From JAHBVL01 sp964461025 (GTDB lineage: Bacteria; Chloroflexota; Chloroflexia; Thermomicrobiales; UBA6265), in NCBI GenBank assembly GCA_964461025.1, contig CAYWSE010000001.1, positions 73,377 to 137,376 of the forward strand: 64,000 bases of DNA, given 5' to 3'. Made by a program: the position numbers and the translations under genes. Under the pieces are notes generated by a model. It was not told where the DNA came from and did not search any database. It saw nothing but the letters and a program-made list of their open reading frames with translations. Positions 1 through 8,097 of this stretch are shown in pieces; position 1 is the stretch's first letter, and each line of letters starts with the position of its first letter.

Positions 1-2
1 CC

Positions 3-599
3 TCCATCGCGGCCAAGGACGCTCTGGAGATGGAGCTCACCGCCGCTCTGATCGATCCCAACGCCACCACCGCCACCACGGAAGGAGCCCAGCGCTTTCT
101 CGAGAACCTCATCGGCTACTACGTGATCATGGAAGGCATCTTCTTCTATGCCGGTTTCGCCATGATCCTCTCCTTCCACCGTCAAAACCGCATGACCGGC
201 ATCGGCGAGCAGTTTCAGTACATCCTCCGCGATGAAACAGTCCATCTCAACTTCGGCATCGACCTGATCAACGGCATAAAGCAGGAACAGCCCGAGCTCT
301 GGACGAGTGATTTCCAGAACAACGCCGTCGAGCGCGTTCGCGAAGCCGTCGAGCTCGAAATTGCTTACGCTGCCGACTGCCTGCCACGCGGCGTCATGGG
401 TCTCACCGCCGATCTCTTCCGCGACTACGTCCAGTACATCGCCAACCGCCGCCTCGAGCGCATCGGCTTGCCCCGTCAGTACAACAGCCGCAACCCCTTT
501 TCCTGGATGAGCGAAACGATCGATCTCCGCAAGGAGAAGAACTTCTTCGAGAGTCGCGTCACCGACTATCGCTCCGGATCCTCCCTGACATGGGACTGA
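3..599 (+). CDS. nrdB: Ribonucleoside-diphosphate reductase, small (beta) subunit, C-terminal part
   Basis: This is the C-terminal ~198 residues of a class I ribonucleotide reductase beta subunit, which holds the radical-generating metal centre that lets the alpha subunit make deoxyribonucleotides. The frame is open to the left window edge, so the true start lies outside. Metal-ligand motifs are visible: the Glu in VIMEGIFFY, and Glu and His in RDETVHLNFG. The segment NPFSWMSE followed by an acidic/Lys run and the C-terminal tail YRSGSSLTWD matches the Chlamydia-type branch of NrdB. The next small gene starts at 590 and overlaps its 3' end. The alpha subunit is not in the window. Confidence 0.93.
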   Translation, partial: SIAAKDALEMELTAALIDPNATTATTEGAQRFLENLIGYYVIMEGIFFYAGFAMILSFHRQNRMTGIGEQFQYILRDETVHLNFGIDLINGIKQEQPELWTSDFQNNAVERVREAVELEIAYAADCLPRGVMGLTADLFRDYVQYIANRRLERIGLPRQYNSRNPFSWMSETIDLRKEKNFFESRVTDYRSGSSLTWD

Positions 600-988
600 T
601 CGTGTACGAAAAACTGAACCGTCATCCTGAACGGCACGGAGCATCAGCGGAGTGCAGTGAAGGATCTCGTGCCGCGGCAACCGCCGCAGCGGCACGCTCC
701 CCACAGCGCCCCTCGAATCACCGAAGCGATGCTCAAGGCGAGGCCTTCGGACAGAGTGGTTCGCGGCAACCTCTGCGCATCAACTGCCCCGAATGCGGCA
801 CACTCTCCACCGCCATCCGTTCCCGACCAGACGGCGTCCCTCGCTTCGTCTGCACGGAAGGCCACATTCTGACCCTCCACTCCGCCTCCGGCCTCGCCGA
901 GATCACCGGCTTTCTCGCCGACCTCGCCGATTCCGTCGGGCGCATCCGAAGCGCCAATACAGAACCTGTCCAACCCACACAAGACTGA
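590..988 (+). CDS. Small zinc-ribbon-like hypothetical protein with repeat-derived N-terminus
   Basis: This predicted 132-residue protein overlaps the nrdB stop by 10 bases. Residues ~64-90 look like a treble-clef/zinc-ribbon: CPEC, then a second half with one Cys and one His (VCTEGHIL). The C-terminal third is a hydrophobic helix-like stretch. Residues ~11-43 are Arg/Ala/Ser-rich and are encoded by a dispersed DNA repeat (621-719) that recurs at 48037-48139 outside any gene, so this part is probably not ancestral protein. No alternative in-frame start lies after the repeat, so either the repeat is translated or the gene is a decayed fusion. Function unknown. Confidence 0.5.
   Translation: MGLIVYEKLNRHPERHGASAECSEGSRAAATAAAARSPQRPSNHRSDAQGEAFGQSGSRQPLRINCPECGTLSTAIRSRPDGVPRFVCTEGHILTLHSASGLAEITGFLADLADSVGRIRSANTEPVQPTQD
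621..719 (+). repeat. Dispersed ~100-bp repeat, copy 1 (inside a coding frame)
   Basis: It begins GTCATCCTGA and ends CGCCCCTCGAATC, with shared internal blocks CAGCGGAGTG and CCGCCGCAGCGG. It matches 48037-48139 in the same orientation along its whole length with scattered differences. It is read through in frame by the 590-988 gene. Confidence 0.75.
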
Positions 989-1000
989 GGACCTCTCTCC

Positions 1001-3292
1001 ATGGCACAAGCAACAATCGCCGGATATCCACGCATCGGCCGAAACCGCGAACTCAAATGGGCCACCGAGAAATACTGGTCAGGCAACATCGACGCCGCCA
1101 CACTGCTCGAGACTGCCCGCGCTGTCCGCCACGACAACTGGGCGATCCAATCCCGGGCCGGCATCGATCTCATTCCCATCAACGATTTCTCCCATTACGA
1201 CCAGATGCTCGATATGGCCGCCCTCGTCGGCGCCGGTCTCGAGGACTACGTGGCGCCGGGCGCCATGGTCGACCTCGATGCCTATTTCCAGATGGCGCGC
1301 GGCAACGATGCCGGCGGACCTCCTCCCCTCGACATGACAAAGTGGTTCGACACCAACTATCACTACCTGACACCGGTGATCGACGCCAACCAGCCCTTCC
1401 GGATCGCTTCTGAGAAACCCTTCACCGAGCTTTCCGAAGCAACTACCGCGGGTCATCGCGCCAAGGTCGTCCTGATTGGGCCAATCACCTTCCTGAAGCT
1501 GTCGAAAACCCGGCAGGAATCCGATCCCCTGGATCTCCTCGACGCCCTCCTGCCGGTCTATGCGGAGGTCATCGCCCGTCTCGCCGCCGGTGGCGCAGAG
1601 TGGATCGAGCTGCAGGAGCCGTCGCTCATTGCCGGACATGGCGCCGGACTCGAACCGCAAACCGAACGCGCCTACACCGCCATTGCCGCGGCAAAGGACG
1701 CTGCAAAACTGCTGCTTCACCTCCCGTTCGGCGACCCCGGCGACCTCCTCGACACCCTGATCGGACTACCGGTCGATGGGCTCGGCTTTGACTTCACCCG
1801 CAGCGACAATCTTGCCGCGCGAATTGCCGCGACCTCCTGGCCAGCAGACAAAACTCTTGCCGCCGGCGTCGTCGACGGTCGCAACATCTGGATCAACGAT
1901 CTCGACAGCTCGTTCGCAACACTGCAACAGCTTACCTCCGTCACCGGCACTGACCAGCTGATAGTCACCTCGTCCTGTTCACTTCTCCACGTGCCGCATG
2001 ACGTTCGTCTGGAGACCGGACTCGATCCAGAGCTGCTCTCCTGGTTGGCGTTTGCCGATCAGAAGCTCAACGAAATCTCCGCCCTCACCGCGGCGCTCAA
2101 CAGTTCCCTCGAATCGGTTCCCGGATCAGATGCATACCGCCGGGCGCGTGCATCCATGGCCAGTTCGCAGCGACGCCGCAACCCTGCCGTCCGCGAACGC
2201 ATCAGCGCAGTTCACGACCAGCAGCGCCGCCGGTCGTCGCCATATGCGGCGCGACAGGCGATTCAGGCGACAGAACTCGGTCTGCCCCTGTTGCCAACCA
2301 CGACCATCGGCTCCTTCCCACAAACAAACGATCTCCGCAAGGCACGTCGCCAGCTCGACGCCGGGACTCTCGGCCAGTCCGCCTACGACGAAATCATCGC
2401 CGCGTCGATCGCCACCACGATCGCCGAGCAGGAGAGCCTTGGTCTCGATGTCCTCGTTCATGGCGAACCCGAGCGCAACGACATGGTTCAGTACTTCGCC
2501 GAGCAGATGGAAGGATTCGCCTTCACCCGGAACGGCTGGGTACAGAGCTACGGCACGCGATGCGTCCGCCCGCCCATCATCTTCGGCGACGTCTCCCGTC
2601 CTGCCGCCATCTCGGTCCATTGGTCGCGATATGCCCAATCGCTGACCAGCAAACCGGTCAAGGGCATGCTCACCGGTCCGGTCACCATGCTCAACTGGTC
2701 CTTCGTCCGCGACGATCAACCCCGCGCCGAAACCTGCGCGCAGATCGCTCTCGCCATCCGCGACGAAGTCGACGATCTCGTCGCCGCCGGTCTCAAAATC
2801 GTCCAGATCGACGAACCAGCCCTGCGCGAAGGGCTTCCGATCGACCACGCTCATTGGACGGCCTACCTCGAATGGGCAACCGCCTGCTTCCGGCTCGCCT
2901 CATCCAGCGCGCCAGACCTTGTCCAGATTCATACGCATATGTGCTACAGCGATTTCGGCGACATCATCGCGGCAATCGACAACCTCGATGCCGATGTCCT
3001 CTCGATCGAAAACACCCGCTCCGGCGACGAGATGCTTGCCGTCTTCAGTGACTTCGGCTACGAACGAGGCGTTGGACCGGGCGTCTACGATGTCCACTCG
3101 CCACATGTTCCGTCAGTGGATGAAGTCACAACATCGATTCAGTCACTGACCCACCAGCTCGATGCTCGCCAGATCTGGGTCAATCCCGATTGTGGCCTCA
3201 AAACCCGCAAACCGGAAGAAGCGCACGCGTCGCTCCGCAACATGGTCACCGCCGCCAACGCGCTCCGCCCAACCATCACGACTGATTCGTAG
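1001..3292 (+). CDS. metE: 5-methyltetrahydropteroyltriglutamate-homocysteine methyltransferase (cobalamin-independent methionine synthase)
   Basis: MetE transfers the methyl group of 5-methyl-tetrahydrofolate triglutamate to homocysteine, making methionine in the cytosol without B12. The 763-residue length is normal for the family. The N-terminal half starts with the typical GYPRIGRNRELK and the C-terminal catalytic barrel begins near LPTTTIGSFPQT. Zinc ligands are intact: His646 and Cys648 in IHTHMCYSDFGD, a Glu in the following strand (SIENTRSGDEM) and Cys731 in NPDCGLKTR. The ATG has a GAGGA element about ten bases upstream. It is transcribed toward terC, with a structured intergenic region between the convergent ends. 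The stop lies in a degenerate CGTAG-type repeat. Confidence 0.97.
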   Translation: MAQATIAGYPRIGRNRELKWATEKYWSGNIDAATLLETARAVRHDNWAIQSRAGIDLIPINDFSHYDQMLDMAALVGAGLEDYVAPGAMVDLDAYFQMARGNDAGGPPPLDMTKWFDTNYHYLTPVIDANQPFRIASEKPFTELSEATTAGHRAKVVLIGPITFLKLSKTRQESDPLDLLDALLPVYAEVIARLAAGGAEWIELQEPSLIAGHGAGLEPQTERAYTAIAAAKDAAKLLLHLPFGDPGDLLDTLIGLPVDGLGFDFTRSDNLAARIAATSWPADKTLAAGVVDGRNIWINDLDSSFATLQQLTSVTGTDQLIVTSSCSLLHVPHDVRLETGLDPELLSWLAFADQKLNEISALTAALNSSLESVPGSDAYRRARASMASSQRRRNPAVRERISAVHDQQRRRSSPYAARQAIQATELGLPLLPTTTIGSFPQTNDLRKARRQLDAGTLGQSAYDEIIAASIATTIAEQESLGLDVLVHGEPERNDMVQYFAEQMEGFAFTRNGWVQSYGTRCVRPPIIFGDVSRPAAISVHWSRYAQSLTSKPVKGMLTGPVTMLNWSFVRDDQPRAETCAQIALAIRDEVDDLVAAGLKIVQIDEPALREGLPIDHAHWTAYLEWATACFRLASSSAPDLVQIHTHMCYSDFGDIIAAIDNLDADVLSIENTRSGDEMLAVFSDFGYERGVGPGVYDVHSPHVPSVDEVTTSIQSLTHQLDARQIWVNPDCGLKTRKPEEAHASLRNMVTAANALRPTITTDS

Positions 3293-3711
3293 ACCGAGAG
3301 TCGTAGATCGTGGTTCGCAGTCCGAGGTCCGGAGTTCGTGGGTCATGAGTCGTGGGCCGGTGTTCGTTGCTCGCGACGGTCGGATGTAGCTCCCGGCGCT
3401 CTGCCGGGGGATGGCCCGCAGGGCCATAGACTTCCAGGGGCATAGCGACCCATGCGAGGCCACCAAGGTCGTAGGTGGCATCTTGTTATCGCCCTGAGGT
3501 TGTCGTAGTTAGTAATCCGTAGTCAACAGATCACCATCCACCATCCACCAAAAATACATTGACCCGGCCATGATGGCCGGGTCAATGCGGGAAGGGGAGG
3601 GTGGAGCGTGTGCGGCGCTCCACTGGGCTTGGGAGAGAGATCAGTATGTACTGATGCTCTCGACCCTATATACGCCGCCCCTTTCAGTTTGGTTTTATGA
3701 CTGGATTTGCG
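3293..3711. other. 419-bp convergent intergenic region: degenerate repeats and three hairpins
   Basis: No gene seen. The left part (3293-3330 and ~3505-3530) is a degenerate run of GTCGTAG/AGTCCG-like heptamers continuing from the metE stop. At 3384-3408 lies a GATGTAG..CTCTGCCGG module related to the inverted repeats at 34515-34658. At 3557-3661 there are three consecutive hairpins, annotated separately. The region separates the 3' ends of metE and terC, so a terminator role is the simplest reading. Confidence 0.6.
3557..3661. terminator. Three-hairpin structured element between metE and terC
   Basis: Hairpin 1 (3557-3587) has perfect 13-bp arms (CATTGACCCGGCC, loop ATGAT). Hairpin 2 (3601-3623) has arms GTGGAGCG/CGCTCCAC. 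Hairpin 3 (3635-3661) has arms GAGAGATCAGTA / TACTGATgCTCTC with one bulge and a 2-nt loop. Pairing works on both strands, so it may be a bidirectional terminator for two convergent genes, although no clean U-run follows. A small structured RNA is an alternative. Confidence 0.45.
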
Positions 3712-4407
3712 TCAGAGTGGCGCGGTTTCACCGGTATTAAAACCTGCTTCGTGGAGCGCCTGCCGGTGCAGCCGCCACCCATACAGGCACACCAGAGCCG
3801 CCAGCGTCAATGCGACGACCGCCACCACACCCGGCGGAGCCGCATAGATCTCATGTACGCGTTTGTCGTGGAAGAACATCCTCACCGCCGTCACCACCAG
3901 AATACTCGCCCCCACATAGACGAGAATCGGCAACCGGCCCATCAACCGCGCCACAATCGAGCTGCCGAACAGCAGTATCGGTATCGAGAGCCCCAGCCCA
4001 AAGAGCAGCAACCACAAATCCCCATGCGCGGCCCCTCCCACGGCGAGGATATTGTCCAGACTCATCACCACGTCGGCCAGAATGATCGTTTGAATCGCCT
4101 CCCTCAGGTTCGAGGCTTCCGTCACATGCTCATCATGCGAAATCGGTCGCACCAGCTTGAAGGCAATGTAGAGCAGCAGGAATGCTCCGACCGCCTGCAA
4201 AAGCGGAATGTCGAGCAACAGCGCTGCGAGAACTGTAAAAAGTACCCGCAGCGCCACCGCGCCGACGCCGCCCAGCACGATCGCCCGTCTCCGGGCTTCA
4301 GGTGGCAACGACCGCGACGCCATACCGATGACCACCGCGTTGTCCCCCGACAACACGAGATCGATCACGATAATCGCGCCAAGTTTGGTAAGAAGATCAA
4401 GATCCAT
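3712..4407 (-). CDS. TerC family integral membrane protein
   Basis: This 231-residue polytopic membrane protein belongs to the TerC family (YjbE-like branch). Family members are linked to metal-ion (notably Mn) export at the cytoplasmic membrane and to tellurite resistance. It has about seven hydrophobic helices. The family acidic motifs are present: DLVLSGDNAVVIGMA in the first helix and DVVMSLDNILAVGG in the middle, each with an Asn and Asp expected to bind metal. Upstream (4408-4588) is repeat-rich with no recognisable yybP-ykoY riboswitch. It ends convergent with metE. The exact substrate cannot be read from the sequence. Confidence 0.9.
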   Translation of the reverse strand: MDLDLLTKLGAIIVIDLVLSGDNAVVIGMASRSLPPEARRRAIVLGGVGAVALRVLFTVLAALLLDIPLLQAVGAFLLLYIAFKLVRPISHDEHVTEASNLREAIQTIILADVVMSLDNILAVGGAAHGDLWLLLFGLGLSIPILLFGSSIVARLMGRLPILVYVGASILVVTAVRMFFHDKRVHEIYAAPPGVVAVVALTLAALVCLYGWRLHRQALHEAGFNTGETAPL

Positions 4408-4414
4408 AGTTACT

Positions 4415-4435
4415 TAGGCAATAGGCAATAGGCAG
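4415..4435 (+). repeat. Heptamer repeat TAGGCAA x3 (inverse orientation)
   Basis: Three units of TAGGCAA lie just upstream of the terC start. This is the reverse complement of the TTGCCTA array at 4522-4591, so the two arrays could pair in a transcript of the ctaB-terC interval. Confidence 0.7.
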
Positions 4436-4521
4436 AAGTAATCGATATCTGTCAGCTGCCAACTGGATCGACATCTCCCACCTCCGGACCTCAGTCTGGG
4501 ATGACCAGTACCCGGGTACTT

Positions 4522-4591
4522 TTGCCTATTGCCCATTGCCTATTGCCTATTGCCTATTGCCTATTGCCTATTGCCTATTGCCCAGTGCCTA
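4522..4591 (-). repeat. Heptamer tandem repeat TTGCCTA, ten units, containing the ctaB stop codon
   Basis: Ten consecutive 7-bp units (TTGCCTA, with two TTGCCCA and a final GTGCCTA). The last unit supplies CTA, the complement of the ctaB TAG stop. Related arrays sit at 43418-43459, 55694-55721 and 60609-60630. Confidence 0.9.
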
Positions 4592-5560
4592 GCCCCCCAA
4601 CACCATCCGGTCAACCACCATCGCCGCGAATATGAGGGCCAGGTACCAGAGTGAATAGAAGAAGGTCAAACGCGCAAAATGCTTCGAGCCGGTCCGGTAG
4701 AGCTGAACGACCAGCAGCAGAAAAATCGCGTTCAGCACGATCGCTGACACGAAGTAAATCTCGCCCAGCCCAAACGGTGTCAGGAGAAACGACACCGCTA
4801 CCATCAGCAACGTGTACAACAGAATCTGTCGCCGTGTTTCCATCTCGCCGGCGACGACTGGCAACATCGGAACATCCGCCCGCCCGTAGTCACCTCGTTT
4901 CAACAGCGCCAGAGCCCACGAATGCGGGGGCGTCCAGTAATAGATCAGCGCGAACATCAATACCGGAGCAATCCCCACACTCCCCGACACCGCAGCCCAC
5001 CCGACCACTGGCGGCATTGCCCCTGCGGCGCCGCCGATGACGATATTCTGCGTGGTGCGGCGTTTCAGATAATAGGTGTACACAACGACGTAGTAGAAGC
5101 ACCCCACCAGCGCCAGCGCCGCAGCCAGCCAGTTCGTGAAGATCCCCAGAATCAGCGTCGACAGAATTGTCAGGACGATGCCAAAAATCAGGACATTCTG
5201 GGCTGGAATCTTGCCGGACGCCGATGGCCGGTGCTTGGTGCGCGCCATCAGCTTATCGATATCCCGGTCGATGTAGCAGTTCAGCACATTCGCGCCGCCC
5301 GCTGAAAGGACACCGCCGATCAGCCCCCAGAAGACGATCGAGAAGTCCGGGAACCCCTTCGCAGCGCACATCATCCCGGCCAGCATCGTCACCAGCAGCA
5401 GGCTGAGAATGCCCGGCTTGGTTAACGTAACATAATCTGAAATCGTTTCGAGAACGCCACTCCGCTGCACAAGCGCCGTTTCGGCAGGAGGAGCCTGCTC
5501 AGGAACCGCTGCCTGTTGCACCGGTCTCTCGAACGCTGGTGCCGAACTGTTCGATGTCAT
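4589..5560 (-). CDS. ctaB: Protoheme IX farnesyltransferase (heme O synthase)
   Basis: This UbiA-superfamily prenyltransferase adds a farnesyl group to heme b to give heme O for cytochrome oxidases, in the cytoplasmic membrane. From the chosen ATG (5558-5560) it is 323 residues. The frame is open to 5698, but the extra N-terminus (Trp- and Arg-rich) does not resemble the family, so the start is uncertain. The first Asp-rich motif NCYIDRDIDKLMARTKHRP and the second region YYWTPPHSWALALLKRGDYG are clear, with about eight to nine hydrophobic helices. No oxidase subunit genes are adjacent. The stop codon is formed by a heptamer repeat. Confidence 0.93.
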   Translation of the reverse strand: MTSNSSAPAFERPVQQAAVPEQAPPAETALVQRSGVLETISDYVTLTKPGILSLLLVTMLAGMMCAAKGFPDFSIVFWGLIGGVLSAGGANVLNCYIDRDIDKLMARTKHRPSASGKIPAQNVLIFGIVLTILSTLILGIFTNWLAAALALVGCFYYVVVYTYYLKRRTTQNIVIGGAAGAMPPVVGWAAVSGSVGIAPVLMFALIYYWTPPHSWALALLKRGDYGRADVPMLPVVAGEMETRRQILLYTLLMVAVSFLLTPFGLGEIYFVSAIVLNAIFLLLVVQLYRTGSKHFARLTFFYSLWYLALIFAAMVVDRMVLGG

Positions 5561-5751
5561 TGAGCGAATCCGGAATCGATCGGGGAGCAGGATCAGCAAT
5601 CGCTTCTTCATCTCGACAGAGAAACGATCGCCCCTCATTCTAACCCGCCCCACGCCATCCGGCGAAATCCACCACCAGCCGTTCCCTCCGACCCGCAATC
5701 CTTGCCGACTTGCCGCCTCGCCGACTTGCCGCCTCGTACTATCCTGATCCC

Positions 5752-7227
5752 ATGCCTGAGCTCTACCCCGGTCGCGTCCGCGCTCCAGACTTCCCGCCCG
5801 GTCTGCAATGGGTCAACTCGCCGCCCCTGTCCATCACCGCCCTGCGCGGCAAACTCGTCGTCCTCGATTTCTGGACCACCTGCTGCATCAACTGCATCCA
5901 CATCCTGCCCCACATGCACCGTCTCGCCGAAGAACTCGGCCCCGAGGTCGTGGTCGTCGGCGTCCATTCCCCCAAATTCCCTGCCGAAACCGACCCAGCC
6001 TTCCTCGAGCAGTCAGTTCGCCTCAATCACGTCACCCATCCTGTCGTCAACGACCACGACATGGACATCTGGCAACAGTTCGGCGTCAATGCCTGGCCGA
6101 CCCTCATCTTCATCGACCCTGCCGGCTACGTCTTCGCCCGCCACGCCGGCGAGTTCGAATACGAACCGATGCGCGATGCCGTCGCCGCCCTCGTCGAGCA
6201 GTACCGGCAGTCCGGACTCATCTCGGACAAACCGCTCCCAGCCCTGCCAACCGCGACACAAACGACAGGACCGCTCGCCTTTCCCGGAAAACTCCTGGCG
6301 CACCCTGAATCTGACCGTCTCTTCGTTGCCGATTCCGGGCACAACCAGATCGTCGTCGCCACACTCGACGGCACCATCCTTCACCGCATCGGCTCTGGAG
6401 AACCCGGGTTCACCGACGGTTCCGCCAACGATGCCCAATTTCAGAATCCGCAGGGAGTCGCGCTCGACCCAACCGGCGACACACTCTACGTCGCCGATCC
6501 AGGCAACCACGCCCTCCGCACCATCGACCTCGCTTCCGGCGATGTCACCACACTCGCCGGAACCGGAAAGAGGGGAGCAGACGACACTGCGGGGCCCGGT
6601 CGCGACATCTTTCTCGCTTCACCCTGGGATCTTGTCTGGCACGACGACCGACTCTGGATCGCCATGGCCGGCATGCACCAGATCTGGACCTGTGATCCCG
6701 CCACCGGCATCGTCACCCCGGCCGCCGGCACCGGCGCCGAGTCGATCCACGATGGACCGCTTGCCGAAGCGACCTTCGCTCAGCCGATGGGCATCACCTC
6801 GGATGGCGACGTCCTCTACGTCGCCGACAGCGAATCGAGCGCCGTCCGCCGCATCGATCCCCGAAACGACCGAGTCCGCCGTCTCGTCGGTCGCGGTCTC
6901 TTCCATTTCGGCGATCTCGACGCCCGTGGCGACAGCGTCCGCCTGCAACACGTCCAGGCCGTCGTCTCTCTCGGCGACGCCGTCTACCTCGCCGACACTT
7001 ACAACAACAAGATCAAACGCCTCGACCCGCTCACTCGCGCCGTCACCACCATCGCCGGAACCGGAGAACCAGAATTACTCGATGGTCCCGCCGACGATGC
7101 CGCCTTCTCCCTCCCCAGCGGCCTCGCCGCCACCCCAGCCGCCATCTACATCGCCGACACCAACAACCACGCCATCCGCCGCCTCGACCTCGCCACCCTT
7201 CAGGTCGAAGCCCTCATCCCTCACTAG
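5752..7227 (+). CDS. Thioredoxin-domain/NHL-repeat protein (NHLRC2-like)
   Basis: This 491-residue protein has an N-terminal thioredoxin-like domain (residues ~10-165) carrying the unusual active site WTTCCINC (Cys44, Cys45, Cys48) that typifies NHLRC2-type proteins, then a beta-propeller of NHL repeats (residues ~180-490). The repeats show recurring phrases such as PQGVALDP, LYVADPGNHALRTID, YLADTYNNKIKRLDP and YIADTNNHAIRRLD. No signal peptide is seen, so a cytosolic location is likely. Biochemical role is unknown; thiol-disulfide exchange is inferred. I start at ATG 5752 because the upstream frame is a 17-bp duplicated CTTGCCGCC-rich repeat (5701-5737) giving low-complexity sequence. Confidence 0.88.
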   Translation: MPELYPGRVRAPDFPPGLQWVNSPPLSITALRGKLVVLDFWTTCCINCIHILPHMHRLAEELGPEVVVVGVHSPKFPAETDPAFLEQSVRLNHVTHPVVNDHDMDIWQQFGVNAWPTLIFIDPAGYVFARHAGEFEYEPMRDAVAALVEQYRQSGLISDKPLPALPTATQTTGPLAFPGKLLAHPESDRLFVADSGHNQIVVATLDGTILHRIGSGEPGFTDGSANDAQFQNPQGVALDPTGDTLYVADPGNHALRTIDLASGDVTTLAGTGKRGADDTAGPGRDIFLASPWDLVWHDDRLWIAMAGMHQIWTCDPATGIVTPAAGTGAESIHDGPLAEATFAQPMGITSDGDVLYVADSESSAVRRIDPRNDRVRRLVGRGLFHFGDLDARGDSVRLQHVQAVVSLGDAVYLADTYNNKIKRLDPLTRAVTTIAGTGEPELLDGPADDAAFSLPSGLAATPAAIYIADTNNHAIRRLDLATLQVEALIPH

Positions 7228-7246
7228 TCCATTCGCACCGTAAACC

Positions 7247-7433
7247 GTACACATCGACCCTCAACTGCCCAACCGTACGCATCGACCTCATCCGCCAACC
7301 GTACGCATCGACCTCCGTGTCGATGCCCTACCACCCGAGGCCATACGCATTGACCCTCACCAGCCCAACGTGCGCATCGATCTCATCCGCCAACCGTACG
7401 CATCGACCTCCGTGTCGATGCCCTACCACCCAG
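7247..7433 (+). repeat. REP array left of the RAYT gene: two ~95-bp units with six GTACGCATCGACC modules
   Basis: Modules of the type GTACGCATCGACC start near 7247, 7275, 7301, 7343, 7370 and 7396, forming two near-identical ~95-bp units. The third module of each unit continues as CATCGACCTCCGTGTCGATG, a 7-bp-arm hairpin typical of REP elements. The same modules recur on the other side of the transposase gene at 7966-8082. Confidence 0.85.
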
Positions 7434-7449
7434 TCCATAATCCCCCTCT

Positions 7450-7928
7450 ATGGACGACCTCCTCAACCACCCCCGCGACAAGCGCCGCCTCCCCGACTGT
7501 GCATACGCGGTCCCCGGCTCCGCCTGGCACATCACCATCGGCACACACGATCCAGGCTCCCGCCCGCTCTCCGAACCTAATCTCGCGCTTCACCTGGGCA
7601 GTTCACTCGCCGAATCCGCACGCTATCACAGCGCCATCCTGCACCTGTGGTGCGTCATGCCCACGCACGCCCACGTCATCATCGAAGTCCGCGAGATCGA
7701 TCTCCGCACCCTCGTCAAATCAATGAAAATGTGGTCAACGCGTGTCTGGTGGAAACTCGGTGGGGAGGGGTACTCTGGCACAAGAGCTTCTACGATCACG
7801 GCATCCGGGGACAACGCGACTTCGACGCCACGATCCGCTACATCCTCGAAAATCCCGTCAAAGAGGGACTCGTCGAAACATGGGAAGATTTTCCCGCTCT
7901 GGGTGGCGCGATCCTGTCAGGTGAGTAA
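7450..7928 (+). pseudogene. REP-associated tyrosine transposase (RAYT, Y1 family), frameshifted
   Basis: RAYTs are single-strand HUH nucleases thought to mobilise REP/REPIN sequences. Here the N-terminal part (ATG 7450) carries the HUH histidines in MPTHAHVIIEV. The C-terminal part, with the catalytic-Tyr helix context TIRYILENPVKEGLVETW, lies in another frame ending at 7928. The two halves join at the G-rich run near 7761-7770 (GGTGGGGAGGGG), where loss of one base would explain the shift; a -1 ribosomal slip would also restore it. REP hairpins flank it on both sides. I treat it as a recent pseudogene, with programmed frameshifting as the less likely alternative. Confidence 0.8.
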
Positions 7929-7965
7929 CCGCAGCAAGCGGCAGCTATGGCCCTGCGGGGCCATC

Positions 7966-8082
7966 CATCGACACGGAGGTCGATGGCTACGGAGAAAACG
8001 CGCGTACGCATCGACCTCCGCCGTCTCACCGTACGCATCGACCTCCGCCGCCTGACCGTACGCATCGACCTCCGTGTCGATG
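7966..8082. repeat. REP array right of the RAYT gene, with inverted and direct copies
   Basis: An inverted hairpin copy (CATCGACACGGAGGTCGATG, 7966-7985) is followed by three direct GTACGCATCGACC modules at 8004, 8031 and 8058 with an exact 27-bp period. The last is again followed by the CATCGACCTCCGTGTCGATG hairpin (8063-8082). Confidence 0.85.
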
Positions 8083-8097
8083 CCCTACGCCTGGGTT

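Noticed and set aside
3557..3661. A metE- or terC-controlling riboswitch
   Set aside because: It lies at the 3' ends of both genes, so it cannot be a normal leader. TerC-type manganese riboswitches precede the gene start, at ~4410-4590 here, where only heptamer repeats are seen.
5702..7243. A 513-residue Ser/Pro-rich frame overlapping the thioredoxin-NHL gene
   Set aside because: Low-complexity shadow of the same strand in another frame; the CCINC/NHL frame is the real one.
7247..8082. A CRISPR array because of regular repeats
   Set aside because: Repeats are short modules with hairpins, partly at 27-bp period and partly in inverted orientation, and have no unique spacers. They flank a RAYT gene, so REP arrays explain them.
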